Below, piece by piece: positions 1-8,698 of a stretch of 64,000 nucleotides of DNA. Position 1 is the stretch's first letter. The number at the start of each line of letters is the position of its first letter. The translations under genes and the position numbers were made by a program. The notes beneath the pieces were generated by a model. The model was not told the origin of the DNA, did not search any database, and saw only the letters and a list, made by a program, of their open reading frames with translations. This DNA is from Anthocerotibacter panamensis C109 (GTDB taxonomy: Bacteria; Cyanobacteriota; Cyanobacteriia; Gloeobacterales; Anthocerotibacteraceae): NCBI RefSeq assembly GCF_018389385.1, contig NZ_CP062698.1:1367501-1431500 (forward strand). The letters are read 5' to 3'.

Positions 1-2
1 GC

Positions 3-356
3 TACTTTGAAGAGGCGGTCCGCCAACCTGGGGCTCCGCCCGTGCTGAGATCTTTTGCGGCAGCTTTTTATAGGGCGAGCAACGACTGGGAGCGGGCCAT
101 CCCCCTCTGGGCCGACAGTTATCTGACTAGCCCCTATCCCGACCTGAAGACCCGCGCGCGCCGCCAATTGGAGCGCATGGGCGTCTGGCTCGATGCCTGG
201 GGGCCGAGGCCCCAAAACCTTCAGCCGGCCGCTGATCTGCTTCAGGACCTCCATCTCGCCTGTCCGGCGCAGCCCATACCCGAGCAACGCTTCGGCTCGA
301 TGCGGGCTACCTATATTCCTCTAGCTCTATTGCGCGCTAGGTGTCGCCCGACTTAG
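3..356 (+). CDS. C-terminal part of an unrecognised, possibly TPR-like protein (5' partial)
   Basis: An open frame runs in from the left edge without a stop and ends at 356, so only the last ~117 residues are present. The visible part is helical in character and rich in Ala, Arg, Trp and Leu, with a stretch (F-Y-R-A-S-N-D-W-E-R-A) that resembles one TPR helix. No catalytic motif is visible. Internal GTG starts exist, but the frame is open upstream, so I take it as a truncated longer gene. Function unknown. Confidence 0.5.
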   Translation, partial: YFEEAVRQPGAPPVLRSFAAAFYRASNDWERAIPLWADSYLTSPYPDLKTRARRQLERMGVWLDAWGPRPQNLQPAADLLQDLHLACPAQPIPEQRFGSMRATYIPLALLRARCRPT

Positions 357-715
357 TGCTCCTCCTGTTTCTTTCTGGTCAGGAAAACCCAAAAAGAATA
401 TCGTTATGGGCAAACCTTGGGGCACCTTCCTTCGTACAGTAGGCGGCAATTTTCTGAAATCAGCCCCGTGAGGAACCTGTGATGAAAGAGCCCAAGGACG
501 TGGATGGCGGTTGTGAATGGAGCTTGGATGCGGACAGAATCTGCAATCACAGCGCACCTTCTGGGAAGTAGCCAGTTCTTCCTTCCGCCTCCGTCCTTTC
601 CTAGGCAGTCTGGAAGGTTAATGGCTATAGCGCAACTTTGGCGGCAAGCGTTGTTTTTATGGCTATTGCCAAGTGACCTACTCCAACCTGCACCCCACCC
701 GCTGCTGGCTGGAGT
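357..715. other. Intergenic stretch before the sigma-factor gene
   Basis: About 360 bases with no convincing gene. Short open frames on both strands lack a ribosome binding site and protein-like composition. The promoter of the ECF sigma operon presumably lies here, but I cannot place it: a GGAACC hexamer at 472-477 has no correctly spaced partner. Confidence 0.4.
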
Positions 716-1291
716 ATGACCTTGAAGCCGGAACAGCCAAACAATGCTAAACCGAGTGCTGGTCAGCGACCTGGGGTACACGTTCACCTGTTACAAGACC
801 CCGAACGTTCCTTGGCATCTCTGTACGACCAGCATGGTCCGTCGGTCTATCGGTTTGCCCTCAAGCTACTGGCAAATCCCCAGGAAGCCGAGGACCTCAC
901 TCAGGAAGTGTTTCTGTCTTTCTGGCAAGGGAAAACCTACAATCCCCAGCGCGGTTCCCCGGAACGGTTTTTGATGCTGTTGACCCATTCACGGGCCATC
1001 GACCGGCTACGCCGCCGCCGCATCCACACCGAGGCCATCCAGCGTTTGCGTGGACAGGGACCCTTGACTATAGCGAGCGGGGAAGAGCCGGAGCGCGAAG
1101 AGCGCAGGCTGGCGCTCCAGCAGGCGATGAAGCAACTATCCTCACTCCAGCATCAGTGCGTCCATCTGTTTTACTTTCGGGGATTGACCCAGGCAGAGAT
1201 CGCGCAACAGCTCAACACCCCCATTGGGACTGTCAAAACCCGCTGCCGTGAAGCCCTGATCAAACTCAAAAAACTTCTGAACGATTCGTGA
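716..1291 (+). CDS. ECF-type RNA polymerase sigma factor (SigK-like)
   Basis: A 191-residue sigma-70 family protein of the extracytoplasmic-function type. Region 2 (about residues 35-105) has the typical E-A-E-D-L-T-Q-E-V-F core. Region 4 (about 130-188) has a helix-turn-helix, L-T-Q-A-E-I-A-Q-Q-L followed by G-T-V-K-T-R. It would direct RNA polymerase to stress promoters. The next gene overlaps its stop by 4 bases and encodes an anti-sigma factor with an RskA-type domain, so the pair should be one regulatory unit with the sigma held at the membrane until a signal arrives. The first ATG has GGAG only one base upstream, so the start is not certain. Residues 1-30 are poorly conserved in type. 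Confidence 0.9.
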   Translation: MTLKPEQPNNAKPSAGQRPGVHVHLLQDPERSLASLYDQHGPSVYRFALKLLANPQEAEDLTQEVFLSFWQGKTYNPQRGSPERFLMLLTHSRAIDRLRRRRIHTEAIQRLRGQGPLTIASGEEPEREERRLALQQAMKQLSSLQHQCVHLFYFRGLTQAEIAQQLNTPIGTVKTRCREALIKLKKLLNDS

Positions 1292-2016
1292 GCATACCCA
1301 TGGACGTACAACCGCCCACCCCAGAAGAAGAACGCATCGCCGACTATCTGCTCGGACAGATGAGTCCTCAGGAGCGTACCGCCTTCGAACAATGGCTTCT
1401 TCACCATCCACAATGGCAGCCGGTGTTTGAACAATACCGGGCCGTGCTGGTCCAATTGCCCGAGGTCTTCTCAGAAGAAATCCAACCGCCTGCACGCCTG
1501 CGACAGCAACTGCTCCAGGCATCCGTCCGGCAAGCTCCTCTATCTGGCAAGTTCTGGTTATGGGGGAGTACTGCCGCCGCTGCGGTACTGATACTGTTCC
1601 TGGGCGTCAATAATTACCGGCTCCAGCACAAGTTAACCGCGCTTGAGTTTCAGCTTGCTCAATCCCGCAAGGAGATGGCCCTTTTGCGCCAGAGCGACCT
1701 TCAGCAAATCCAGCTCGTCGCGACCAGCACCAAGGTTCCCGCTTCAGGCTTCGTGCTGTTGAGTTCTAGCAGTACCCAGGTACTGCTGCAAGTAGAACAT
1801 CTGCCTGCTGCCCCATCAGGCAAAGTTTATCGTCTCTGGGCTATCGTGAATGGCAAGCGCGAGAACTGCGGACAGTTCACCCCTGAGCGCAATGGACATG
1901 TCTTTATGTTGCTGCCTGCCGACGCAAACTTACATAAAGCCACCCTAGAGGTCACCCTTGAATCAGAATATGCCCCCGAAGCCGTGGGAGCAGCTATTCT
2001 CAGCAGCCATACCTGA
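1288..2016 (+). CDS. Anti-sigma factor with one membrane helix (RskA-like)
   Basis: A 242-residue protein. The N-terminal part (about 1-75) looks like an anti-sigma zinc-finger-like helical domain (A-D-Y-L-L-G-Q-M-S-P-Q-E-R). One membrane helix lies near 90-110, followed by a short coiled segment and an RskA-type outer domain ending near 240 (K-V-Y-R-L-W-A-I-V-N-G). Expected role: binding and silencing the sigma factor encoded just upstream. The GTG at 1288 overlaps the sigma stop (GTGA), which indicates translational coupling. An in-frame ATG at 1300 is the alternative start. Confidence 0.85.
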   Translation: MSIPMDVQPPTPEEERIADYLLGQMSPQERTAFEQWLLHHPQWQPVFEQYRAVLVQLPEVFSEEIQPPARLRQQLLQASVRQAPLSGKFWLWGSTAAAAVLILFLGVNNYRLQHKLTALEFQLAQSRKEMALLRQSDLQQIQLVATSTKVPASGFVLLSSSSTQVLLQVEHLPAAPSGKVYRLWAIVNGKRENCGQFTPERNGHVFMLLPADANLHKATLEVTLESEYAPEAVGAAILSSHT

Positions 2017-2090
2017 GGCACAAGACGATCCGCGTTGCGATAGGCATTCCTCTCTTCAATCCGTCCGGCGCTTTTACCCTGGCGTGAGTT

Positions 2091-2303
2091 GTTGACATCC
2101 TCCCCAGCCTAAAGGCTATGCCTCCAGGCGGGCTATGGGATTCCCTAGATTGCTTCAATGGTCTTTCTCTTCCCACAGTATGTCGCACGAAGCTGAGCAT
2201 GGTGGTTGGCGAGGTGCCAATAGTGGCTTTCGTGGCGTTTGCGCATGGCCAGCCGAAGTATATCAAAAAGCTGCCCTAGAAGGGCGGGGCTTTAGACCCA
2301 ATT
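2091..2303. mobile_element. Mini-element derived from the IS200/IS605 family, no transposase
   Basis: One end (2091 on) carries the typical sequence beginning GTTGACATCCTCCCC followed by the GCCTAAAGGC hairpin. The other end (about 2270-2303) carries the GCCCTAGAAGGGCGGGGC hairpin followed by TTTAGACCC. Both are classic subterminal hairpins of IS200/IS605 elements. Only ~210 bases lie between them, with no TnpA or TnpB frame, so this is an internally deleted, non-autonomous copy. It sits between the anti-sigma gene and accD and may carry transcription into accD or block it. Confidence 0.6.
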
Positions 2304-2345
2304 CTTAGGTAAGCTGGATCTGGACCCACGCAAGGGGACGTTGCT

Positions 2346-3209
2346 ATGTCACTCCTGGAATGGTTTGAAGCTCGCAAGAACAAAGCCCAGCCACCCTTGC
2401 CGCAACAGCGCCAGCAGCGGGAAATTGCTGATGGTCTCTGGACCAAGTGCCGGGGTTGCGCTACGCTCCAGTACACCAAGGATTGGGAGCGTGCCCTGCG
2501 GGTCTGCACCAATTGCGGGCATCATGACCTCGTCAGCGCCCGTGAACGCGCCACCCAGATCCTCGATGCAGGAACCTGGGAGCCCCTTGATGAACATGTG
2601 CGTACTGTGGACCCACTCCAGTTTACCGACCTGCAAGCCTACAGTGACCGCATCACCAAGTCCACCAAGTCCACCGGTCTACCCGAAGCCGTCCTGACCG
2701 GTTTGGGGCAGATCTCCGGCAAGCCTGTGGCTCTCGGCATTATGGACTTCAGCTTTATGGGCGGGAGCATGGGTTCGGTGGTCGGGGAGAAGATTGCCCG
2801 CCTCACCGAACTCGCCACTGAACGCACCCTCCCGTTGGTCATCCTCACCGCTTCGGGGGGAGCCCGGATGCAAGAAGGGGTCCTGAGCCTGATGCAGATG
2901 GCTAAGACCTGCGCCGCCCTCGAACGTCACCGCTCCGCCCGCCAACTCTACGTCACCGTGCTCACCCATCCCACATTTGGCGGTGTGACCGCGAGCTTTG
3001 CCATGCTTGGGGACATCACACTGGCTGAACCGGGAGCGGTCATCGGCTTTACCGGGCCACGCATCATCGAGCAGACCCTCAAACAGAAGCTACCCGAAGG
3101 TTTCCAGACCTCTGAATATCTGGTCGAGCACGGTCTAGTGGATGCAGTCGTCTCCCGCGACAAACTTCCTAGTACTTTGACCAAAGTGCTGAGCTTTCAC
3201 GGCTATTGA
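2346..3209 (+). CDS. accD: Acetyl-CoA carboxylase carboxyltransferase subunit beta
   Basis: A 287-residue AccD, which forms the carboxyltransferase with AccA and moves the carboxyl group from biotin to acetyl-CoA in fatty acid synthesis. The N-terminal four-cysteine zinc finger is complete (C-R-G-C at about 36-39 and C-T-N-C about 20 residues on). The crotonase-like carboxyltransferase core follows, with G-G-S-M-G-S-V-V-G-E and S-G-G-A-R-M-Q-E-G. Length is normal. The start is set by AAGGGGA about 8 bases before the ATG. It reads alone, with the lactonase-like gene convergent downstream. Confidence 0.97.
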   Translation: MSLLEWFEARKNKAQPPLPQQRQQREIADGLWTKCRGCATLQYTKDWERALRVCTNCGHHDLVSARERATQILDAGTWEPLDEHVRTVDPLQFTDLQAYSDRITKSTKSTGLPEAVLTGLGQISGKPVALGIMDFSFMGGSMGSVVGEKIARLTELATERTLPLVILTASGGARMQEGVLSLMQMAKTCAALERHRSARQLYVTVLTHPTFGGVTASFAMLGDITLAEPGAVIGFTGPRIIEQTLKQKLPEGFQTSEYLVEHGLVDAVVSRDKLPSTLTKVLSFHGY

Positions 3210-3222
3210 TAATCTTTGCGTG

Positions 3223-3250
3223 AAAAACTCCCCGTCCATAGGACGAGGAG
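3223..3250 (-). terminator. Rho-independent terminator for the beta-propeller gene
   Basis: A 10-base stem (3228-3237 with 3241-3250, one G-T type mismatch) with a 3-base loop. Read on the minus strand it is followed by five T. It lies 12 bases past the stop of the minus-strand gene at 3262 and between two convergent genes. Confidence 0.65.
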
Positions 3251-3261
3251 ATCGATCCGAA

Positions 3262-4506
3262 CTACGGAGCAGCAATCCCTTTGGGCACCACCTCGTCAGC
3301 CACCCCCAACGGAATAGTCGCGGTGGGGAGCGTAGACAAGGTACCGTCTGGATTCACGGTGAAGGTGTGTAGTTCATTGCTCTCACCGGCAGGCAGTCCC
3401 GGCATGACACGGGTCGATAGCACCTGCAAGAACGCTTCATTGGTCTGCTCGAGCGTAAGGTTCGTCAGCCCCCCACCCCCGGCAACAATAACTTTCTGAA
3501 TTTCTACGGGCGTCTCAGGGTCCGTCAAGTCATAGACCGAAAGGCTCTTTTCCGCTGTGTTAGAGGAGTAGAGCCGCGTCCCTGCCCTGTTGACCACAAG
3601 CCAGCAGATGGTTCGACCGGAATTATCTACGGTTTTGAGGAAGGTGAGTTCCCCGGTTTCCTGGTCATAGCGATATACAGCCAGTTTGTTGAGCAAAGGC
3701 AAGCCCACATAGACTAAGGGCTGGGTCGGGTGGACTTGGAGTCCGAGGGGATTAGCAGGTAGAGCAGGTACTCCCGCAACCGGTAGGAGTTGCGGCGAGT
3801 TTGGCGCTTCGAGGAGTCGCCCGTTAGGTTGGATCTTAAAGGAATGGAGGACACCACTTACAGCCTCCCCACCAAAGAGGAACTTTTGGTCCGGGGAGAC
3901 TAGGGCTTGAGTCGGGATACTGAAATTGGGGAGGGAGATGGTGCTGTTAGGGATAGGGATGAGTTTGCCCTGAGGCGTGATGCGAAAGCCTGTGTAGTTG
4001 GGCACAGTCCCTACGGCTTCGTTGGGGGAGTTTTGTGGGTCGGTGTTCTTATTGACCACGTAAAGAAAATCACCTGCCAAAGCAATACTCACCGGACTGA
4101 TCCCACCAGAAGGAAAAGGGGAACCCTTGACTGCCTTAAGGCTACCATCGGGCCGAATGTCAAAGGCTGCAATCGTATTGGAGCCAGAGTTGACTGCAAA
4201 CAGTCGGGTGTGCTCGGGATTGATGACTACTTCTTGGTCGGAAGAAGCATTCACAAACATACTAAACAGGGGATCGCCAATGCCCGCCCCGCCCGTACGA
4301 AAGGGGGAACTGGATAAAGGCGTGAGTTGGCCTTTATTGTCCCGACGGTAGGCCAGAATCGCATTGTCGTTGGGGGAAGGAGCATTGCTCTGGGTATAGA
4401 CAACACCCGCAGACTCAAGCTCATGAGCCAAGGCCGCAGGGATGGAAGAGGTATCTAACAGTAGTGTGGCAAGAAGCACGAGGCTCGCGAAAGAACGGCG
4501 TTTCAT
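3262..4506 (-). CDS. Secreted lactonase-type beta-propeller protein
   Basis: A 414-residue protein with a cleavable signal peptide (M-K-R-R-S-F then a hydrophobic run, cleavage near A-L-A-H). Repeated blades read like the 6-phosphogluconolactonase/YVTN propeller family: I-A-A-F-D-I-R-P-D-G-S-L, G-F-R-I-T-P-Q-G-K-L, S-F-K-I-Q-P-N-G-R-L, H-T-F-T-V-N-P-D-G-T-L. Expected location is periplasm or outside. The substrate is unknown; many family members are structural or binding proteins and not enzymes. It ends at the terminator at 3223-3250 and has an AT-rich 5' region. Confidence 0.75.
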   Translation of the reverse strand: MKRRSFASLVLLATLLLDTSSIPAALAHELESAGVVYTQSNAPSPNDNAILAYRRDNKGQLTPLSSSPFRTGGAGIGDPLFSMFVNASSDQEVVINPEHTRLFAVNSGSNTIAAFDIRPDGSLKAVKGSPFPSGGISPVSIALAGDFLYVVNKNTDPQNSPNEAVGTVPNYTGFRITPQGKLIPIPNSTISLPNFSIPTQALVSPDQKFLFGGEAVSGVLHSFKIQPNGRLLEAPNSPQLLPVAGVPALPANPLGLQVHPTQPLVYVGLPLLNKLAVYRYDQETGELTFLKTVDNSGRTICWLVVNRAGTRLYSSNTAEKSLSVYDLTDPETPVEIQKVIVAGGGGLTNLTLEQTNEAFLQVLSTRVMPGLPAGESNELHTFTVNPDGTLSTLPTATIPLGVADEVVPKGIAAP

Positions 4507-4937
4507 AATTTTCCTTAAGCCTGTTTGATAAACTCGTAGATTTTATGAGGAATGTCTCATTTTTGCAATAAGCAATTATGCTCACACTATATTCTTGGAT
4601 ACATGCATGATTGAGCTCGAGCCTTGGGGAATTCCTGGCGGTACTCCAGCCGTTGCTAGGCTCTAGGTGAGACGCGGATGCCTTCTACCTGAGGATCCTG
4701 TAGTGTAGCTGGTCCAGTCTGTTTTCGTAGGCGCTGTGGACATAAAGGAAGGGGTATTAGGCCATAGGTCGAGCTAATGCTCAGGAGTCCCAGGTTGTTT
4801 CCGAGGATATGCTCACATTGCTGACTGGCTTTGTCCATGGGCTTCGGCGAAATTAGCCGAAAGCACTTGCTGGTGGACGGTTGGCTCAAGTTCGGAGAAA
4901 TGCTTCAATACCTATCGGCAGTCACGGGACCAGAATG
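4507..4937. other. Intergenic region between the propeller gene and argF
   Basis: About 430 bases. The first ~110 bases (4507-4620) are AT-rich and probably hold the promoter of the minus-strand propeller gene. A small inverted repeat (TTCGGC/GCCGAA) lies near 4843-4862, between argF and the propeller gene. The short open frames here have no support as genes. Confidence 0.35.
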
Positions 4938-5924
4938 CTACACCTGCTCCAGAATCCAGGCAAGCAAGAACTTCTGGACATGTTTGCGGTTCTCTGCTTG
5001 GTCAAAGATGACCGAATTGGGGGAGTCCAGAGCTTCGGAGCTGATTTCATAGCCCCGATGGGCGGGCAGGCAGTGCATGATGAGCGCGTGCTCGGGGGTA
5101 TGCGCGAGCAACTCCTGGTTGACCTGAAAGCCCTGGAAGGCGTGTAGGCGCGTCTGGGTCTCACTCTCGTCCCCCATTGAGATCCAGGTGTCTGTATAGA
5201 TAGCATCAGCTCCCTGGACCCCCGCTCTAGGGTCTTGGGTAAGGGTGATGGCATGGTGCGTCTGGGCTGCCGCTACGAGATCCGCATCCGGCGGGTATTG
5301 AGGAGGATGGGCGACCGTGATATGCATCCCGACTTTGACGGCACCCTGGATGAGGGTATGGCAAACGTTGTTGCCGTCCCCGATGTAGCAGAGGTTGAGC
5401 CCTTTGAGGTCCCCGAAGTACTCGCGCAGCGTCATAAAATCAGCCAGCCCTTGGCAGGGATGATACCGATCGCACAGACCATTCACGATAGGCACTTCGC
5501 TGTGCTTTTTCATCGTCAACAGGTCGGTGTGGTGGTAGACCCGAGCGACAATGAGGTCCACATAGCGCGAGAGGGCACGGGCTTCATCGGCGAGGTCTGC
5601 CAGGGTGAAATTTGAGGTTTTCCACTCCATATACATAGGAATGCCGCTCATCTCTCCTACCCCAATCTCAAAAGAACAGCGGGTGCGGGTGGAGGTTTTC
5701 TGAAAGAGTAAGGCCACGGACTTTCCCTGAAGCGCACGTTCAAAGCGCTCGGGATGCTGTTTCATTTCCAGCCCCCCTTCCAGGAGTTGGTGCATCTGGC
5801 TATTGTTCAGGTCGTCCAGGGTGAGCAACGAGCGCTCTGGCTTACCGCGCTTGGTCCCCTGGCGGGCGGCGAGCAAGGCTTTACTGGCAAGGATTTTTGT
5901 ATGCTGATCAGGCAGCGTTTCCAT
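4938..5924 (-). CDS. argF: Ornithine carbamoyltransferase
   Basis: Joins carbamoyl phosphate and ornithine to give citrulline in arginine synthesis. All family signatures are present: the carbamoyl-phosphate loop S-T-R-T-R, the H-P-C-Q motif, S-M-G-D-E, and the ornithine-loop H-C-L-P. The open frame extends upstream to 6188, but the extension has no family similarity and runs into the recJ end. The ATG at 5924 (M-E-T-L-P-D) gives 328 residues, close to the usual ~310. It follows recJ on the same strand with a 127-base gap. Confidence 0.95.
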   Translation of the reverse strand: METLPDQHTKILASKALLAARQGTKRGKPERSLLTLDDLNNSQMHQLLEGGLEMKQHPERFERALQGKSVALLFQKTSTRTRCSFEIGVGEMSGIPMYMEWKTSNFTLADLADEARALSRYVDLIVARVYHHTDLLTMKKHSEVPIVNGLCDRYHPCQGLADFMTLREYFGDLKGLNLCYIGDGNNVCHTLIQGAVKVGMHITVAHPPQYPPDADLVAAAQTHHAITLTQDPRAGVQGADAIYTDTWISMGDESETQTRLHAFQGFQVNQELLAHTPEHALIMHCLPAHRGYEISSEALDSPNSVIFDQAENRKHVQKFLLAWILEQV

Positions 5925-6051
5925 GTCCGCTCTCCCCTGAGCAGGAGGCTGTGACCATTGCAGCAGTACCCCCTGCGGATTTGGATGGATTACAGTGTAC
6001 CAATTCTCGGCTCCTTCGGTTTCAGTAGGCGTATGGTTTGCCCCAAGGCGG

Positions 6052-8370
6052 TTACACCAGCCGCCGTACCGGGAGCGGCTTCGCTGGTGGGTAAAACGGA
6101 ACCTGCCCGCGATACCAAGCACCCAATTCCTGGTAGGGCACTCCCCAGCCTGCTCCCGACGAGACATGCAGCCCCAAACGCAACTCATGCAATCCGTCGA
6201 GCAAACCCTTGGGCGAAACCCAGCACTGCTGGCCCAAGGCGAGGAGGTTTATCCCTGTAATAGGCGCTGACTTGACAGTCTGCCAGAGCAGTTCCAGGAC
6301 TTCTTCCCAGGCGGGGATGGCGACTGGTTGTAGCAGCAGATGGACAAACTTGGGCCGCGCCCGAGCGATGAGCCATTGGCTGTGGAGCAAAGATGGCGGC
6401 AAGGTCCAGAAGACCAAATCCTGATATTCCCGACCCGGTTGAGGCCGGTCGTAGTCCATGGTAGACAACGCCTCAAAAGTCGGGCGCTGATAGCCGTAGA
6501 GCAAGACAGTCCCCGCAGTACCTAGCGTCCGCACATAGTCCTGGGGGGCATGGGTGCCCGGTGTGACCAAGGGGGGGCGAAGCTGTTGGTCTGGGGCCGG
6601 GACTTGAATTTGGGTATGGGGCCGGGTGGCTTCGCGGGCTCCCTCTAGGACCAGTTGTAGGGTACGGCGGCCCTGATAAATATTCTCTTTGAGCTTGTAG
6701 GCGATATCCAGGGTGTCAGGCAGGGGCAAGGACGCGCCCCAGCGCCACGCCACCACCCGCATTTCCTGCTGACCATCTGTGACCGTGAGGCTGGCGTGTT
6801 CCTGATTTTTGCCCATGTGCTTTTGCTGGAGGACTTTGACTCCAGCACTCCAAAAAACCGGATCGGGATTGTCGATACCGCAGGGATGAAAACGGTCCAA
6901 CAGGTCCAACAGGTCCAAAGAAAGTTCTCCTAACCGTGCCTGAGCGTCAATCTCGACTAGAGGACGGATATGCTCAGGTTCTAGTGCTCGCTGCGCAAAC
7001 TCAACGAGTTTGGCCTGAAACTGAGGCCACTGTTCGCGCCGCATCCCGAACCCTCCAGCCATGGGATGCCCCCCGAAGTTCCCCAAGTGTTCTCGGCAGT
7101 AGCTGAGGGCCTCGAAAATATTAAATTCCGGGATACCCCGAGCCGAGCCGCGCACGTTGTCCTCCTCCAGGACTCCCACAAAAGTCGGGCAGCCGGTTTT
7201 TTCTTTAAGGCGCGAAGCGACCAGCCCGACGATGCCGTGGTGCCAGCCAGCCGCCGCAAGTGTCAGGACGCGCTGCGCTTTGAGGTCTGGCTCACGCTGC
7301 TCCAGGAGCATCAATGCCTCTTGCTCCATCGCAGCGAGCAATTGTTGGCGTTCGCGGTTGGTCTCTTCGCAGCGCAGCGCAGATTGATAAGCCTCTTCGC
7401 GGTCATCGGTGGTGAGCAGGGTGATAACCAGCCTCGGATCGCCAATCCTACCCACAGCATTGATGCGCGGCCCTAACCCAAACCCTATCGCCTCCGGCTT
7501 GAGCCCGCGCAGGTCCGTGCAGCCCGTGACTGCCATCAAGCTCTGGATGCCGGGATTTTGAGAGAAGGGTAAGAGCCCTAGTCCGCGCTGTGTCCACAGC
7601 CGATTTACCCCCACTAAAGGGGCCATATCCGCCACGGTCCCCAGGGTAAAGAGTTCGAGCAGCGGGTCTTTGAGTTCATCCGTGCGCCCCAGCCAACTCG
7701 CCAGACTAAGCGCCAAAATATAGGCTACGCCGACCCCGGCGAGGGAGCGGTAGGGTGAAGTCGGGGGCAGGAGTTTGGGATTGAGAATGCCCAAAGCCGG
7801 GGGGAGAACCGGCGGCAGGTCATGATGGTCGGTGACGATGACCGCAAGGCCCAATTCCTGAGCGAGCGTGAGCGGCTTAAGAGCACTGATGCCATTGTCA
7901 ACAGTGATGAGGACTCGATAGCCCTCCTCCGCCAACTCCCGCACAATGCGCTCATTGACCCCGTAGCCTTCCTGGAGTCGATGGGGGATGGCATAGTGGA
8001 CCTCCCCCGCGCCCAGCGCCTTAAAAGCCCGCAGGAGGAGTGCCGTACTCGTCATCCCGTCACAGTCATAGTCTCCACAAATAGCGATGCGCTCGTGCTG
8101 TTGGATGGCTGTTGCCAAGCGTGTGACACAGGCAGGGAGATCCAAAAATTCCTGCAAGGGGTCCGGCAACGTCCAGGCATCCGGTTCAAAAAAACGACGC
8201 GCCTCGGCTACATCCTTGAAACCCCGATTGAGGAGGACCTGCCCCAATAGCGAAGGAAGTCCCAAGTTTTGGGCCAAATATCTGGCCTTTTGGGGGTCGG
8301 GAGGACAAATCAGCCAGCGTTGTGGAGTTAACATCCTTGGGGTGCGCTCTGCCCTAGAAAAGGTACTCAC
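6052..8370 (-). CDS. recJ: Single-stranded-DNA-specific exonuclease RecJ
   Basis: A 772-residue 5'-3' single-strand exonuclease of recombination and mismatch repair. The DHH phosphoesterase motifs are in order: D-Y-D-C-D-G near 99-104, V-T-D-H-H near 177, then the DHHA1 domain with G-G-H-P-M-A-G-G-F-G near 450, and an OB-like region. The last ~200 residues form an extension seen in cyanobacterial RecJ. A 9-base unit (GGTCCAACA) is repeated three times around 6895-6918 and encodes a Leu-Asp repeat. The start could also be the internal Met 12 residues in (8334), closer to the family start. Confidence 0.95.
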   Translation of the reverse strand: MSTFSRAERTPRMLTPQRWLICPPDPQKARYLAQNLGLPSLLGQVLLNRGFKDVAEARRFFEPDAWTLPDPLQEFLDLPACVTRLATAIQQHERIAICGDYDCDGMTSTALLLRAFKALGAGEVHYAIPHRLQEGYGVNERIVRELAEEGYRVLITVDNGISALKPLTLAQELGLAVIVTDHHDLPPVLPPALGILNPKLLPPTSPYRSLAGVGVAYILALSLASWLGRTDELKDPLLELFTLGTVADMAPLVGVNRLWTQRGLGLLPFSQNPGIQSLMAVTGCTDLRGLKPEAIGFGLGPRINAVGRIGDPRLVITLLTTDDREEAYQSALRCEETNRERQQLLAAMEQEALMLLEQREPDLKAQRVLTLAAAGWHHGIVGLVASRLKEKTGCPTFVGVLEEDNVRGSARGIPEFNIFEALSYCREHLGNFGGHPMAGGFGMRREQWPQFQAKLVEFAQRALEPEHIRPLVEIDAQARLGELSLDLLDLLDRFHPCGIDNPDPVFWSAGVKVLQQKHMGKNQEHASLTVTDGQQEMRVVAWRWGASLPLPDTLDIAYKLKENIYQGRRTLQLVLEGAREATRPHTQIQVPAPDQQLRPPLVTPGTHAPQDYVRTLGTAGTVLLYGYQRPTFEALSTMDYDRPQPGREYQDLVFWTLPPSLLHSQWLIARARPKFVHLLLQPVAIPAWEEVLELLWQTVKSAPITGINLLALGQQCWVSPKGLLDGLHELRLGLHVSSGAGWGVPYQELGAWYRGQVPFYPPAKPLPVRRLV

Positions 8371-8698
8371 AGCCTACCAGAGAACGATGGGTATAGCGTA
8401 GGTGCGTAGCGAAACACTGGGGATGGCGGACATAGTATCGACTTAGGCACTAATATCCCTCTTCTGTAAAACTGAGAAGACCAAAATGCAGGGTCGTTTC
8501 ATTCTCCGCGTTAAAGACTCAAATTCAAGGATGAGGGATGTACCCCCGGATAAATGGCACTGACATAAATGACACAGCTTATTGTACGGTAAGTCTTGAA
8601 AACCTTACCTGAAGATAATCCTAGCCAATTAAACTGACATTTTTTCAAAACCCTGTTACCGCTTCATTTGGACTGTTTTCTCATCTAAATGGGAATGA
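8371..8698. other. Junction between recJ and the accessory region
   Basis: About 330 bases with no gene, clearly AT-richer than recJ. It probably marks the left border of the acquired segment. It holds a pair of ATAAATG(G/A)CA repeats at 8550-8574 (listed separately) and a weak hairpin GGTAAG/CTTACC near 8588-8609. Confidence 0.4.
8550..8587. repeat. Two spaced 10-base repeats resembling a transposon end
   Basis: ATAAATGGCA at 8550 and ATAAATGACA at 8565 lie 15 bases apart, followed by a GTAC near 8584. Read on the minus strand this is a GTAC-led stretch with repeated TG(T/C)CATTTAT, a layout used by Tn7-like and related transposon ends that carry several transposase-binding repeats. No matching second end or transposition gene is visible, so this is at most a remnant. 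Confidence 0.25.

Noticed and set aside
472-501. A GGAACC hexamer followed by CGT as a possible ECF sigma promoter before the sigma operon
   Set aside because: The distance between the two parts is about 21 bases, too long for ECF promoters (about 15-17), so the match is probably chance.
3216-3262. Hairpin after accD as another IS200/IS605 end
   Set aside because: It lacks the conserved flanking sequence of such ends and has the stem plus T-run of a terminator for the minus-strand gene.
5925-6188. N-terminal 88-residue extension of ArgF in the open frame
   Set aside because: No family similarity, overlaps the end of recJ, and a normal start lies at 5924.
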